From NCBI GenBank assembly GCA_965233625.1, contig OZ247499.1:6944001-7008000 (forward strand): a stretch of 64,000 nt of DNA, read 5' to 3'. Below are positions 17,148-25,711 of this stretch, in pieces. A program made the translations under genes and the position numbers. The notes under the pieces were generated by a model, which searched no databases, was not told where the DNA came from, and saw nothing but the letters and a program-made list of their open reading frames with translations. The stretch comes from G965233625 sp965233625 (GTDB taxonomy: Bacteria; Planctomycetota; Planctomycetia; Pirellulales; Pirellulaceae). Positions within the stretch are counted from its first letter, which is position 1. The number at the start of each line of letters is the position of its first letter.

Positions 17148-19601
17148 ATGTCTGGCGAACAGTTTGTACGTTTCGATTGTGTGCAGTGCGGCAGACGGCT
17201 CAAGGCGCCGCGTTCCGCCATCGGTCGATTAGCCAAATGCGGTTGCGGCGCCAAGCTTGAGGTGCCGGGACTCGACCCCGCCACACCCCCCCCGTCGTTA
17301 CCGCCGCTAGACGATCCTTTGGCCGACCCGCTCGAGAACACCTCCGGGTCTTCGCAGCCTGGTAACCCTGGCTTTTCGCCTCAGCCGGGTAGTCCTCCGT
17401 TGCAACCTGGTTATTACGGCTCACAACCAGGTTTTCAGGGCGCACCAGCACCTGGGCTTCCAACGCACGGGTCTGGTGAAGAACTTGATCCGCGTGTCGC
17501 GTCCGCGATGAAAGCGGTCAGCGATGATAAAGCGGAACTGCGCGAAACCTCCTCGCCAGGTATGTCCGACTTTATGAAGTACCGGATTATCTCATCCATT
17601 GGCGGACTTACGCTCGTCATTCTGGCTTTTGCAACAGGCAATGCCTGGCTCCTTGGCATTGACGAAGACCCTGCGGTCAAACCCAAGGCGGCGCGGCGTG
17701 AGGAAGCGCCGCGGGTTGCCGGCCCACCATCGGAAGGCGTACTTGCCGGCGAGTTCGAAATCGACAAGTTGCAGCCCACGGGCAGGTTTTTCGTCGTCAG
17801 TCCAAAACTCTCTCCTGCTGCCACTAAGTCAGCGATGACTCCCATCGAATGGCCGCCTGCGATAGATTTAGAGGCGAAACTACCGCAGCAAATCACGAGC
17901 GTTTCGCGTCGGATAAACGCCCAGGAACGCCTCAGAACCAGTACGCCGCGGCCCCGGCCGGAACTACCACCATCAGTGCGGATCGACCCTCTTGCCGTCG
18001 GCGGCATCGCCGCCAAACCTTCGTATCCGTACAAGCCCAGCAGGCCTGCCGCGCAGGAACTTCCGGGCAAACTGCTTGAATCTCCGTCATCTTTGACCCG
18101 TTTGCCGTATCCAGGTTTCGCCGTCGTGGATGCAGAGCATTATCACTGGGTGAGCAGGGGCAGAAGCGCGTCCGGATCGAGCCAGCTAACGGTTATATGG
18201 GGTCGCGTTTCGCGCACGGGCGGCTCTGAAGACCGGCTGGAAGTCACCCTGCCGCTCGACCGTAGCGACTACTCAATCACGCACCGCAGCCGTGTGTCTC
18301 CCGACGGTCAGCAACTGGCGGTCGAATTCCGTCGCCGGACAAGTTCGCAGCCGCTGAATGCTTTACTGGTGGTGATCGACCGTAGCGGCGAGTATCGCGG
18401 GATGTGGGAAGCCGAACAGTCACACATATCGGATTTCTGCTGGAGTTCCGCCAGGCAATTAGTGGTGCTTCAGAACGGCAGGCTCAGCGGATGGGATCCG
18501 GCTTCAGACATATCCCGGGCGGAGGTGGAGGAAGAAGCGGTTGCGGTGCCGGAGCGGGCTGGTCCAGCCACATCCGCATGGACGCTTGATACAGCCTATT
18601 TCTGTCTCGCGCGGCATTGGCCCGCCACCCGGATGCCCTTTATCGCTGTGGGTGGAGCTGGATACGTTGATCTAATCCATCCAGAAACAGGGGCCGTGGA
18701 GAAACGCTACCCGCTGCCTGGTGAGTTTGCGGTGGAGCACATTGCGGTCAATCCTTCTTACAACGTGATTGCTCTCTGGACAACCGGGAATGCTGCCGTC
18801 AGCCGGACCACGCGGCCATTAGACCCGGCGAAGCAGCCCGGGCTGTTTCTTATCCGCCCCTCGATTGGCGTGCTGCATCAAGTCGATACAAACCGGCATT
18901 ATCACGGACAGTGGCATTACTTCCTGGACGAATGGCGGCTTTGCACTTCAGGAAAACGTTATCGCACGATCCTGGATTTTGAACGTCGCGGTCGAACCAC
19001 AGCCACGATGACCCAGGAAGTGCAGGTCACACCCGATGGCGCCTTCTGGGACGGCAGTCATCTATTGGGGCAGCGGTACGTTCTGGAGGGGGCCTCGCTT
19101 GCGGATCTTGTCTTTCAGCTCAGAGTAGATGTTTGCGGTGCGAAGTGGTCCAAGCACTACGGCGACCGTATCGCTGCAGGTCTGACCAGCTACGGCGCAA
19201 GGATTGGTGCTTCCTCCTGGAAGATCCAGGTGAGCGGAGCTGCTGAATTGTCGTCGCAAACATTTACTTCTGATAACGGCGAGAATTTTAATCAACCGCA
19301 GCTACGCTTGACCTGGAAGGTGCTTAATCCAGCAGGCAAGATTGTCGTTGAAAGAAAGCAGCTCGCAGCCTTCCCGCTTACGACCAGCAAGTATTATCAA
19401 GGGCCTGCCACCCGCGACGGCGTTCCGCCTGCCACCGGAAAAGGGCATTGGAAGTTCACCGGTGATCCGCAATCGCAGCTTCTTGAAGAAATGATGCAGT
19501 ATCCCAGTTGGATCAAAACGATTCCGCTCCGGGATGCCTTCAAGCAGGAAAGCATCACCCGCCTTAAAAAGCTTGAAGAACGTACGCAGAAGTCGAATTG
19601 A
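17148..19601 (+). CDS. Large zinc-ribbon, single-helix protein with exported domain
   Basis: An 817-residue protein. It opens with a zinc ribbon (Cys11, Cys14, Cys31, Cys33), then a Pro/Gly/Gln-rich linker with repeated QPG units (about 45-120), one membrane helix (about 147-170), and a long extracytoplasmic region. The latter has repeated beta-strand patterns (SPDGQQLAVEFRR, IAVNPSYNVIALWTTG, VTPDGAFWDGSHLLGQR) that look like a degenerate beta propeller. The plan repeats that of the gene at 1900. Function unknown. No operon partner is evident. Confidence 0.7.
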   Translation: MSGEQFVRFDCVQCGRRLKAPRSAIGRLAKCGCGAKLEVPGLDPATPPPSLPPLDDPLADPLENTSGSSQPGNPGFSPQPGSPPLQPGYYGSQPGFQGAPAPGLPTHGSGEELDPRVASAMKAVSDDKAELRETSSPGMSDFMKYRIISSIGGLTLVILAFATGNAWLLGIDEDPAVKPKAARREEAPRVAGPPSEGVLAGEFEIDKLQPTGRFFVVSPKLSPAATKSAMTPIEWPPAIDLEAKLPQQITSVSRRINAQERLRTSTPRPRPELPPSVRIDPLAVGGIAAKPSYPYKPSRPAAQELPGKLLESPSSLTRLPYPGFAVVDAEHYHWVSRGRSASGSSQLTVIWGRVSRTGGSEDRLEVTLPLDRSDYSITHRSRVSPDGQQLAVEFRRRTSSQPLNALLVVIDRSGEYRGMWEAEQSHISDFCWSSARQLVVLQNGRLSGWDPASDISRAEVEEEAVAVPERAGPATSAWTLDTAYFCLARHWPATRMPFIAVGGAGYVDLIHPETGAVEKRYPLPGEFAVEHIAVNPSYNVIALWTTGNAAVSRTTRPLDPAKQPGLFLIRPSIGVLHQVDTNRHYHGQWHYFLDEWRLCTSGKRYRTILDFERRGRTTATMTQEVQVTPDGAFWDGSHLLGQRYVLEGASLADLVFQLRVDVCGAKWSKHYGDRIAAGLTSYGARIGASSWKIQVSGAAELSSQTFTSDNGENFNQPQLRLTWKVLNPAGKIVVERKQLAAFPLTTSKYYQGPATRDGVPPATGKGHWKFTGDPQSQLLEEMMQYPSWIKTIPLRDAFKQESITRLKKLEERTQKSN

Positions 19602-19661
19602 ATCAGCCGCTGAAATAATCGACTGCGTCAACTTCCGCCAGCTTGAAAACGCGGCCCAATG

Positions 19662-20279
19662 CTACTGCTGGCCGCCGGCTTGGGCGCCCAGCAGAGCATT
19701 GCTGCGGTTGAGCAGCGAGGTGAAGTGGCCAAAGGTTGCCTGCAGGCTGCCGGCCAGATGCTTCACGGCCTGGATGGTTTGTGGCTGAGGCGCCAGTTCA
19801 ACCAGTTTCTGCACTTCGGTGCGTAACCGGGTGACCCAGGCGTTCAGATTCTGCGCCATTTCCGGGCTGACCAGACCGGAAGACGTACTTGCCGCCAGGG
19901 AACTGTCCCAACCCTTCAGGTCCTCAAGGATCGATGCTGCCTTCTGTCGGGTTACGTGTGCAGGGTCGTTCATGCTGAGTTGCGTGGACTTCGCAGCGAC
20001 CGAGGTGATCATGTTGCCTAACTCGGTCACGCCCTGAGCTGCCTGGTTTGGCTCCTGACCGCCCGTTCCTTCCGCGGCGGGTTGCTGATAGCCTGCTAGC
20101 TGAAACAGGCTTCCCAGAGAGAATCCGGTGTCCTGCGCCTGGCTCTCTGGCTGCCCGGAACTGGCGACCGCTGGAGCTTCGGTTGGAGACGGCCCCACGG
20201 CCGTTGCCGGGCCCGCAGGCGTTTTACAACCTGTCAAAAGCAGGACGGCGCCTATTACCAGAAGCAAGCCTTTATCCAT
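19662..20279 (-). CDS. Lipoprotein, function unknown
   Basis: A 205-residue protein with a lipoprotein signal peptide: hydrophobic core then LLTGC with the lipidated Cys at 18. After a Pro/Ala/Ser-rich linker comes a helical region (about 85-205) with regularly spaced Leu/Ala, suggestive of a short coiled coil or helical bundle. I recognise no family. It converges on the 817-residue gene with a 60-base gap. Confidence 0.7.
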   Translation of the reverse strand: MDKGLLLVIGAVLLLTGCKTPAGPATAVGPSPTEAPAVASSGQPESQAQDTGFSLGSLFQLAGYQQPAAEGTGGQEPNQAAQGVTELGNMITSVAAKSTQLSMNDPAHVTRQKAASILEDLKGWDSSLAASTSSGLVSPEMAQNLNAWVTRLRTEVQKLVELAPQPQTIQAVKHLAGSLQATFGHFTSLLNRSNALLGAQAGGQQ

Positions 20280-20582
20280 CGTCCATTCTCCAGCAGGATC
20301 TGACCATCAGTCGTTACGGCTAAGCAAACAGAGTTGCGTTGCGTAGTCGTTGTATTCGTCAGATCCGTCACAGCTTCTGAAGCTTGTTTTCAATGTCTTG
20401 CAGATTTTGGACGTGTGGCTCCCGGATAAAGGATGCGTTTCAGATGCTGGGTGAGCCGTTCGTTACGCCGGGATTATTCTTCAACGCATGGAGCTTCTGT
20501 TGAAACTGGCTTCCGGCCAATATTTTCCGTAGATTACGGAAAGAGCTTCTAAGACCGACTGGACCGTTGCTAGCCTTGGCGT
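20280..20582. other. Intergenic region between lipoprotein and ECF sigma factor genes
   Basis: A 303-base divergent gap. It should hold promoters for both flanking genes. I see no gene, no clear -35/-10 pair and no notable hairpin in it. Confidence 0.5.
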
Positions 20583-21200
20583 ATGTCAGACCCTTCAAAC
20601 CAATCACAACTGATTCAGGGCTGGATTGATCGTTTAGCCGGAGGTGACGCAGCTGCAGCCGATAAGCTTCTTGAGTGCGCTTTTGAGCGTCTCACCAAAA
20701 TGGCCCGCAAAATGAAGGCGGACTTCCCTGGCGTCGGCCGTTGGGAGCAGACGGGCGACGTGACGAACAACGCGGCATTGCGTTTACGCCGCGCGCTGGC
20801 TGATGTGCCACTGCAAGACAGCCGCCACTTTTACCGCCTGGCAGCGGTGCAGATCCGCCGTGAGCTGATTGATCTATCGCGTCATTACCGGCGGTTGCAG
20901 GACCACCATCATTCGCAGCCACAGCACAGCGGCGCCGCGCCAGCGCACGATCCGGGGAATGAATCGCTGGAACCTGGGAGACTTGCAGAGCGGGCTGAAA
21001 TCCACGAACAAGTAGAATCGCTGCCTCAGGAACTGCGTGAAACGGTGGACCTTTTGTGGTACCACGGTCTATCGCAGGAAGAAGCTGGCAGCGTACTTGG
21101 TATCTCCACACGGCAGGTCAAACGTCGCTGGCGGTCAGCCCGGCTGATGCTTCACGACCGCCTGGGCAGTTACCAAAACGGCCGCGACGATGATGGTTGA
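20583..21200 (+). CDS. ECF-family RNA polymerase sigma factor (Sig-70_X6/ECF43-like)
   Basis: A 205-residue two-region sigma factor. Region 2 is seen as AAADKLLECAFERLTKMAR...TGDVTNNAALRL and FYRLAAVQIRRELIDLSRH; region 4 as SLPQELRETVDLLWYHGLSQEEAGSVLGISTRQVKRRWRSARLMLHD-type helix-turn-helix. This subgroup is abundant in planctomycetes and normally precedes a Ser/Thr protein kinase gene rather than a classic anti-sigma. Here the stop overlaps an ATG that opens a broken kinase-like frame (next entry), so the partner seems lost. Target promoters are unknown. Confidence 0.88.
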   Translation: MSDPSNQSQLIQGWIDRLAGGDAAAADKLLECAFERLTKMARKMKADFPGVGRWEQTGDVTNNAALRLRRALADVPLQDSRHFYRLAAVQIRRELIDLSRHYRRLQDHHHSQPQHSGAAPAHDPGNESLEPGRLAERAEIHEQVESLPQELRETVDLLWYHGLSQEEAGSVLGISTRQVKRRWRSARLMLHDRLGSYQNGRDDDG

Positions 21201-21319
21201 CCGCTCTGTAATCGACGATCTGCTGGATCGCTGGAAAGGCTCGCGAGAACGGCGAGACTTTGCCCGTTGACCAGTTGTGCGCCGGCCACCCACCGCTCTG
21301 CGACGAACTGGTTTTCTGA
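21190..21319 (+). pseudogene. Frameshifted N-terminal relic of an ECF-linked Ser/Thr protein kinase
   Basis: From ATG 21190/21193, overlapping the sigma factor stop, the frame reads VIDDLLDRWKG and then diverges; one frame over, from 21239, it continues as ARENGETLPVDQLCAGHPPL then CDELVF and stops at 21317. Together this is the standard beginning of planctomycete ECF-linked kinases (DLLDRWEEARE...LCxxHPELxxEL). An extra G in TGGAAAGGCTCG near 21235-21241 would explain the shift. No kinase catalytic sequence follows before the next gene at 21505, so the rest is deleted. Confidence 0.7.
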
Positions 21320-21504
21320 CGTGTTTGAACCGTAATTCCTGCGCGTCTCCAGGCGGTTCATCGCGCCACCGAAGTTCTTTGTGGCTGTTTTCAGCGTGTT
21401 TTGCTGGCGGCGGATTTTTTTCTGAAATTCGACGTCCCCTTTTTACGGCTTCGTCCGCAGTGCTGTGTGTTGGGAGATTTACAGCACTTTAGGAGACGAA
21501 GGCG

Positions 21505-21903
21505 ATGCAACGCGATACACCATCCGGCCGTGAAATCTACGCACTGATTCTGGGCGTTGGCGGAACGATCGCTGTGTTTGCCGGTGCAGCCGGGTTGAGG
21601 GTTGCGAGCGGCATCCCCTGCTACGGCCTGGGTGCAACGCTGCTGATTCTGTTGCTGGCGGTGCTGGTTTTTGCTGCGGGTGTCTCTACTGCCGGCGGCG
21701 TCGCTGGTGATCAGCCAGAAGCCGGGGAGCAACGCCGCGTGCAGACACCTGGCCTGGACCGGGTCGTGAAAGAGTTTGACCAGCGTTGCGGTAAGACCTG
21801 CCGCAGTTGCGGTGGAACGGGCTGCGAGTGGCTGAATCTTCCCAGGCAGGGTGGCTGCATGCGGCAAGCGTGCCGGGTCTGCCACGGCGTTGGCCGCAAG
21901 TAG
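21505..21903 (+). CDS. Small membrane protein with DnaJ-like CxxC zinc motifs
   Basis: A 132-residue protein. Two membrane helices (about residues 12-32 and 40-62) are followed by a soluble tail with CRSCGGTGC and CRVCHGVG plus further Cys, the spacing of a DnaJ-type zinc finger (two CxxCxGxG units). The tail is probably cytoplasmic or periplasmic zinc binding; no J domain is present. A TAGGAGA site precedes the start. It sits downstream of the kinase relic and upstream of a secreted hypothetical gene on the same strand. Confidence 0.65.
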   Translation: MQRDTPSGREIYALILGVGGTIAVFAGAAGLRVASGIPCYGLGATLLILLLAVLVFAAGVSTAGGVAGDQPEAGEQRRVQTPGLDRVVKEFDQRCGKTCRSCGGTGCEWLNLPRQGGCMRQACRVCHGVGRK

Positions 21904-21965
21904 TAGCGGCCAGGCGTTGATTTTACGGTTCGATTTTCACGTTTCAGTTTTTCAAGGAGATGTTT

Positions 21966-22721
21966 ATGTTCATCCGGACACTACTGTTTGCAACCATTGC
22001 ACTATCCCTGGCGCCGGCTGGTACGGCGCTGGCGCAGAAACGCGACCTTAAGGACGAACTTGGCTGGATCGTCGTCCTTGGCATTGAAACTTATATGCCC
22101 AAGGCCGTAGGAGTTTCCATCGGCGGTGTGACGGTGGCCGCAAAACGCGAGAGCGAAAAGTGCGAGAAGTTTGAAGTCTGGCAGAATGGCGACTTCGCCG
22201 TAATAGGCTCTTGCCGCTATGTGTATCGCCGGAATATCCCCACCCAGGGCACCAAAAAGCTGTTCAACGAGAAGGTCACCGTTGAGCTGACGGGGAACTA
22301 CAAACGCGGCCATGTGAACGTTCAGCTTCACGCCGGCGCGGCACAGGGGCTGATCAACCTTTCTGGAATTACGCATGCCTGGAAGCGGCACATTCTGGGG
22401 AAGGCCCGCGAAATGGATACGGCGTACTACTGGTACCGGAATCTGACGCCCACGCAATATCAGGGCGTGTTCACTAGCGCGGTCCACCGCGGCTATGAAC
22501 CAGCGAGAATTCTTGTCCGGCCCGATGGACATGGAGACATCCGCATCGACCTGAGAATCCGGCCGCAGGATGGTAAACCGTTTGTCGCAAAGCACCATCT
22601 AACCGAGCAGCAATTTAACGCCGAACACCAGCAACGCAGCCAGCAAGGGTTCGGCATGCCTATTCATTACCGGTACCGGGTCCACGGACAGTGGCGCCAT
22701 CTCGCTCTGTGGAAACGGTAA
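21966..22721 (+). CDS. Secreted hypothetical protein
   Basis: A 251-residue protein with a clear signal peptide (about 1-23, ending GTALA before QKRDL). The mature part is mixed alpha/beta with no motif I recognise; it contains single Cys residues at KCEKF and GSCRY. ATG 21966 is chosen because AAGGAG lies six bases upstream, whereas an earlier ATG at 21960 abuts that site. A convincing terminator follows. It is 62 bases downstream of the zinc-motif membrane protein, so co-transcription is possible. Confidence 0.7.
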   Translation: MFIRTLLFATIALSLAPAGTALAQKRDLKDELGWIVVLGIETYMPKAVGVSIGGVTVAAKRESEKCEKFEVWQNGDFAVIGSCRYVYRRNIPTQGTKKLFNEKVTVELTGNYKRGHVNVQLHAGAAQGLINLSGITHAWKRHILGKAREMDTAYYWYRNLTPTQYQGVFTSAVHRGYEPARILVRPDGHGDIRIDLRIRPQDGKPFVAKHHLTEQQFNAEHQQRSQQGFGMPIHYRYRVHGQWRHLALWKR

Positions 22722-22753
22722 ACGCGTATCCCGCTAACTATCCAGTATGAACC

Positions 22754-22790
22754 GCCGCCCGCGAATGCACCTCGCGTGGCGGCTTTTCTA
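22754..22790 (+). terminator. Rho-independent terminator
   Basis: GCCGCC-CGCG (22754-22763) pairs with CGCG-T-GGCGGC (22773-22783) with one bulged T, followed by TTTTCTATTT. It closes the secreted-protein gene and lies at the end of the convergent epimerase gene. Confidence 0.8.
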
Positions 22791-23606
22791 TTTCTCAGCG
22801 ATGCCCAGTAGTTGCCTCAGCGCGGTGATGGCTGTTTCGCCGAATTGCAGCGCGGGGATCTTCCAGATCTGTGGATTCATCAGTTCGATGGAAACGGCGC
22901 CCTGATAGTTGATGCGTTTCAGATGTTCGATGATGGGCGCCAGCGGAATATCGCCGTCGCCGGGCAGAATGCGGTCGGAATCGCTGGCGAACTCGCGGGG
23001 CACGGTCAGCAGATCGCAAAGCTGCACGTGGAACAGGTTTTCCGCTGTTAAGCCGCCCAGGTCTTCGGGCTGGCTGGGGCCGGTGTAGTAGTGAAACGCA
23101 TCCAGGCAGATGCCCAAATGCGGGCTGCCTGCTTCTTCCACCAGGGCGAGCGCCGTTTGCAGATTGTTGCCCACGGCCGACCGTACCTGAAACTCGAGGG
23201 CCGCTTTCACACCGCCCTGCCCTGCCCTGCTGCCTATCTCTTTCAGCGACGCCCGTGCGCGTTCCAGGTCCGTGGCCGTCAACGGCGAAGGCACATCGCA
23301 GGCGATGACCATCACTTGCACGCCCAGTTCCTTACACAACGCGATGCGTTTGTCGAACAGATCCCACGCCTCTTTACGGGCGTCCGCCTGCGACGTCAGC
23401 AGCCCGCCCTGCAAGCTGGCCACCGGCGCCGCGATATCGTTGTCTTCCAGCAACTTCTTAACGTCTTCCACCGGATGCGTCTGCAGGTAGCCTTCCAGCT
23501 TCGTCAGCCACAACTCCACCGCAGGGCAGTGCCCGGCAGCATAGTCTTCAAGATCTGTTGCGAAGTGCGATTCCAGGGAGCAGACCTGGCTGATACATGG
23601 TTGCAT
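22788..23606 (-). CDS. Sugar phosphate isomerase/epimerase (TIM barrel), second copy
   Basis: A 272-residue xylose-isomerase-like TIM barrel, only distantly similar to the one at 3292. Metal-site candidates: Glu in VKAALEFQ, Asp/His in GICLDAFHYYTG, His in LFHVQLCD with the following ILPGDGDIPL block, and Glu in VSIELMNP. A loop encoded by a CCCTG repeat (AGQGG) sits just before the first Glu strand. Substrate unknown; such genes in planctomycetes often serve inositol- or ketose-type sugar catabolism. Two inverted G/C-rich repeats lie upstream of its start. Confidence 0.78.
   Translation of the reverse strand: MQPCISQVCSLESHFATDLEDYAAGHCPAVELWLTKLEGYLQTHPVEDVKKLLEDNDIAAPVASLQGGLLTSQADARKEAWDLFDKRIALCKELGVQVMVIACDVPSPLTATDLERARASLKEIGSRAGQGGVKAALEFQVRSAVGNNLQTALALVEEAGSPHLGICLDAFHYYTGPSQPEDLGGLTAENLFHVQLCDLLTVPREFASDSDRILPGDGDIPLAPIIEHLKRINYQGAVSIELMNPQIWKIPALQFGETAITALRQLLGIAEK
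23212..23233. repeat. CCCTG short repeat, copy 3 (inside an epimerase gene)
   Basis: Four CCCTG units in a row, read on the minus strand as part of the epimerase (residues SRAGQGGV). It is the longest of the three copies. Confidence 0.5.
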
Positions 23607-23647
23607 GATGGAAGGGGCAAATGGGGCTGAGTGTTATCAGAAAATTG

Positions 23648-23684
23648 CCCCCTCGCCCTCTGGGAAGAGGGCTGGGGTGAGGGG
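23648..23684. repeat. Interspersed palindromic G/C repeat, copy A
   Basis: A CCCCCTCGCCCTC...GGTGAGGGG element. Its reverse complement closely matches copy B at 23768-23807, so the two form an inverted pair about 85 bases apart. The type CCCTCACCC-TAA-CCCTCTCCCC is a dispersed intergenic repeat seen in many bacterial genomes. Confidence 0.7.
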
Positions 23685-23767
23685 AAGCAGTATTCCTGAA
23701 TGTCTTAGCGGATGCGGTTTACGCTCAACAGGTCTTTGGTGATTGAGTGCGTTCTGGGAAGGTTGTA

Positions 23768-23807
23768 CTCCCCTCACCCTAACCCTCTCCCCGGAGGGGC
23801 GAGGGGA
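23768..23807. repeat. Interspersed palindromic G/C repeat, copy B
   Basis: CTCCCCTCACCCTAACCC then TCTCCCCGGAGGGGCGAGGGG. It can fold on itself (CCCCTC with GAGGGG, CTCCCC with GGAGG) and is inverted relative to copy A. It lies between the glycyl-tRNA synthetase stop and the epimerase start and may also serve as transcription end. Confidence 0.7.
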
Positions 23808-23845
23808 CCAGAAGCGCCGTCTTTGCTGACTCTATAGCACGGTGG

Positions 23846-25453
23846 CTACTCCACGCGCGAACGGATTTCGCTCACCACATCGTCCACCTTCACGCGCCAT
23901 TGCTCCAGGGTGTCGCGGTCGCGGATGGTGACGGTGTTGTCTTTTAGCGTGTCGCCGTCCACGGTGATGCAGTACGGGGTGCCCGCTTCGTCCTGGCGGC
24001 GGTAGCGGCGGCCGACGGCGCCTTTTTCATCGTAGAAAATGTTGCAGTGCGGTTTGAGAGCGCTGTAAATCTCTTTGGCGATGTCGGGCATGCCGTCTTT
24101 ATTGACCAATGGGAAGATGGCGGCTTTCAGCGGAGCGATGCGCGGGTTGAACTTCAGCACAACGCGCTCCTGCATGTTGCCTTTTTCATCGGGCGCCTGA
24201 TCCACGTTGTAGGCTTCACACAGGAAGGCCAGTGCGGCGCGGTCGGCGCCGGCGGAAGGTTCAATCACGTGCGGGATGAACTTCTCACCCGTTAGATCGT
24301 CGCGGTATTGCAGGTTCTTGCCGCTGCCCCGCCACTTCGGTTTGCCATCGGCGCCAAGTTCGACTTCCAGCGGGTCGCTGTTGGGATCAAGCTTGCCTTC
24401 CATGTGACTACGCAGGTCGAAGTTGCCGCGGTGGGCGATGCCTTCCAGTTCGCCGAATTCACCCTCGGGCAGAAACGGGAACGCGTATTCGATATCCGCC
24501 GTGCCGGTCGAGTAGTGCGAAAGCTCCTCCGCGTGATGCTCGCGCATGATGAGCTTATCGCTCGATAGGCCCAGGCCGGTGTACCAGTTCATCCGGCGGT
24601 CGCGCCAGTACTTGTACCACTCGAAGGAGGAATCCGGGTGGCAGAAGAATTCAATCTCCATCTGTTCGAACTCGCGTGAACGGAAGGTAAAGTTCCGCGG
24701 CGTAATTTCGTTGCGGAAGCTTTTACCCACCTGCGCGATACCAAACGGCACACGGACGCGGGTGCTATCGACGACATTCTTAAAGTTCATAAAGATGCCC
24801 TGCGCCGTTTCGGGCCGCAGGAAGGCCGCGTCCTCTTCGCCGCCCATCGCGCCGACGATCGTTTTGAACATCAGGTTGAAGTCACGCGGCTCCGTCAGGG
24901 TACCCAGCGACTTAGCGTCCGGGCCCAGCACCTGCGAATGATCCGTGACTTCCGGCAGTTCGATAAAGTCGCCGTCCCACTTCAGTTCGTCGATGTTTTT
25001 CGCGCGTAGTTTGAAGAACTTCTGGGCGCGGGCCTGCGTGGTGGCTTCTTCCTGATCGGTCTCGGCGACGGTGGTCACAAAGATGCGTTTGCCTTTGGCT
25101 TCGGCCCAGCGGCCGCGGACCTGATCGTGCCGGTAGCGGCGGTTGGTTTCGCGGCAGTCGACCATCTTATCGACAAACATGTCGTAATGACCGCTGCACT
25201 TCCAGACCTGCGGGTGCATGATAATGGTGCAGTCCAGGCCCGTCATTTCGTACGGCTGCGGGGCGCCGGCGGGGGCGACCATATCGTTGTGGCCGGTGAC
25301 CATATCGCGCCACCAGGCTTCTTTGATGTTGCGTTTGAGTTCCACACCCAGCGGGCCGTAGTCCCAGAAGCCGTTCAAACCGCCGTAGATTTCGCTCGAT
25401 TGAAAGAGAAAGCCGCGTCGTTTACAGAGCGAAACCAGTTTTTCCATTTCCAT
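23846..25453 (-). CDS. glyQS: Glycyl-tRNA synthetase, single-chain alpha2 type
   Basis: A 535-residue class II synthetase (EC 6.1.1.14) charging tRNA-Gly with glycine. It is the one-chain dimeric type found in archaea, eukaryotes and some bacteria, not the two-subunit GlyQ/GlyS type. Features: N-terminal LCKRRGFLFQSSEIYGGLNG, motif 2 region SFRNEITPRNFTFRSREFEQ (binds ATP), and the FIPHVIEPSAGADR motif 3 region followed by an anticodon-binding domain (about 420-535). Length and motifs are complete. It stands alone, with no T-box-like structure visible upstream. Confidence 0.95.
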   Translation of the reverse strand: MEMEKLVSLCKRRGFLFQSSEIYGGLNGFWDYGPLGVELKRNIKEAWWRDMVTGHNDMVAPAGAPQPYEMTGLDCTIIMHPQVWKCSGHYDMFVDKMVDCRETNRRYRHDQVRGRWAEAKGKRIFVTTVAETDQEEATTQARAQKFFKLRAKNIDELKWDGDFIELPEVTDHSQVLGPDAKSLGTLTEPRDFNLMFKTIVGAMGGEEDAAFLRPETAQGIFMNFKNVVDSTRVRVPFGIAQVGKSFRNEITPRNFTFRSREFEQMEIEFFCHPDSSFEWYKYWRDRRMNWYTGLGLSSDKLIMREHHAEELSHYSTGTADIEYAFPFLPEGEFGELEGIAHRGNFDLRSHMEGKLDPNSDPLEVELGADGKPKWRGSGKNLQYRDDLTGEKFIPHVIEPSAGADRAALAFLCEAYNVDQAPDEKGNMQERVVLKFNPRIAPLKAAIFPLVNKDGMPDIAKEIYSALKPHCNIFYDEKGAVGRRYRRQDEAGTPYCITVDGDTLKDNTVTIRDRDTLEQWRVKVDDVVSEIRSRVE

Positions 25454-25711
25454 GACAGTCTTCGACGGTTGCAGTAAGAGTTGCGTGATGTAAACAATCC
25501 GTTAACAGCGACAACCGCCGCGCGCGTGATGTTCGCAAGGGCTGCGACGCTGCGGGCGGTGCTTTGGCTGAATTTACCGGGCAGTTTAACCCCCCCTGCC
25601 CTACCCGGTCTATGGCGGTCTTCCCAGCTTGATATGATGGTAAATTGAGACGGTTAGTGATTTAAGGCTGTTTGTCACGCTGCGGCATGTTTGCCGTGCC
25701 AGGGATTCGCC

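Noticed and set aside
25454..25711. Possible T-box leader for glycyl-tRNA synthetase
   Set aside because: No T-box AGGGUGGNACCGCG-type sequence or terminator/antiterminator pair is visible, and T-boxes are not expected in this phylum.
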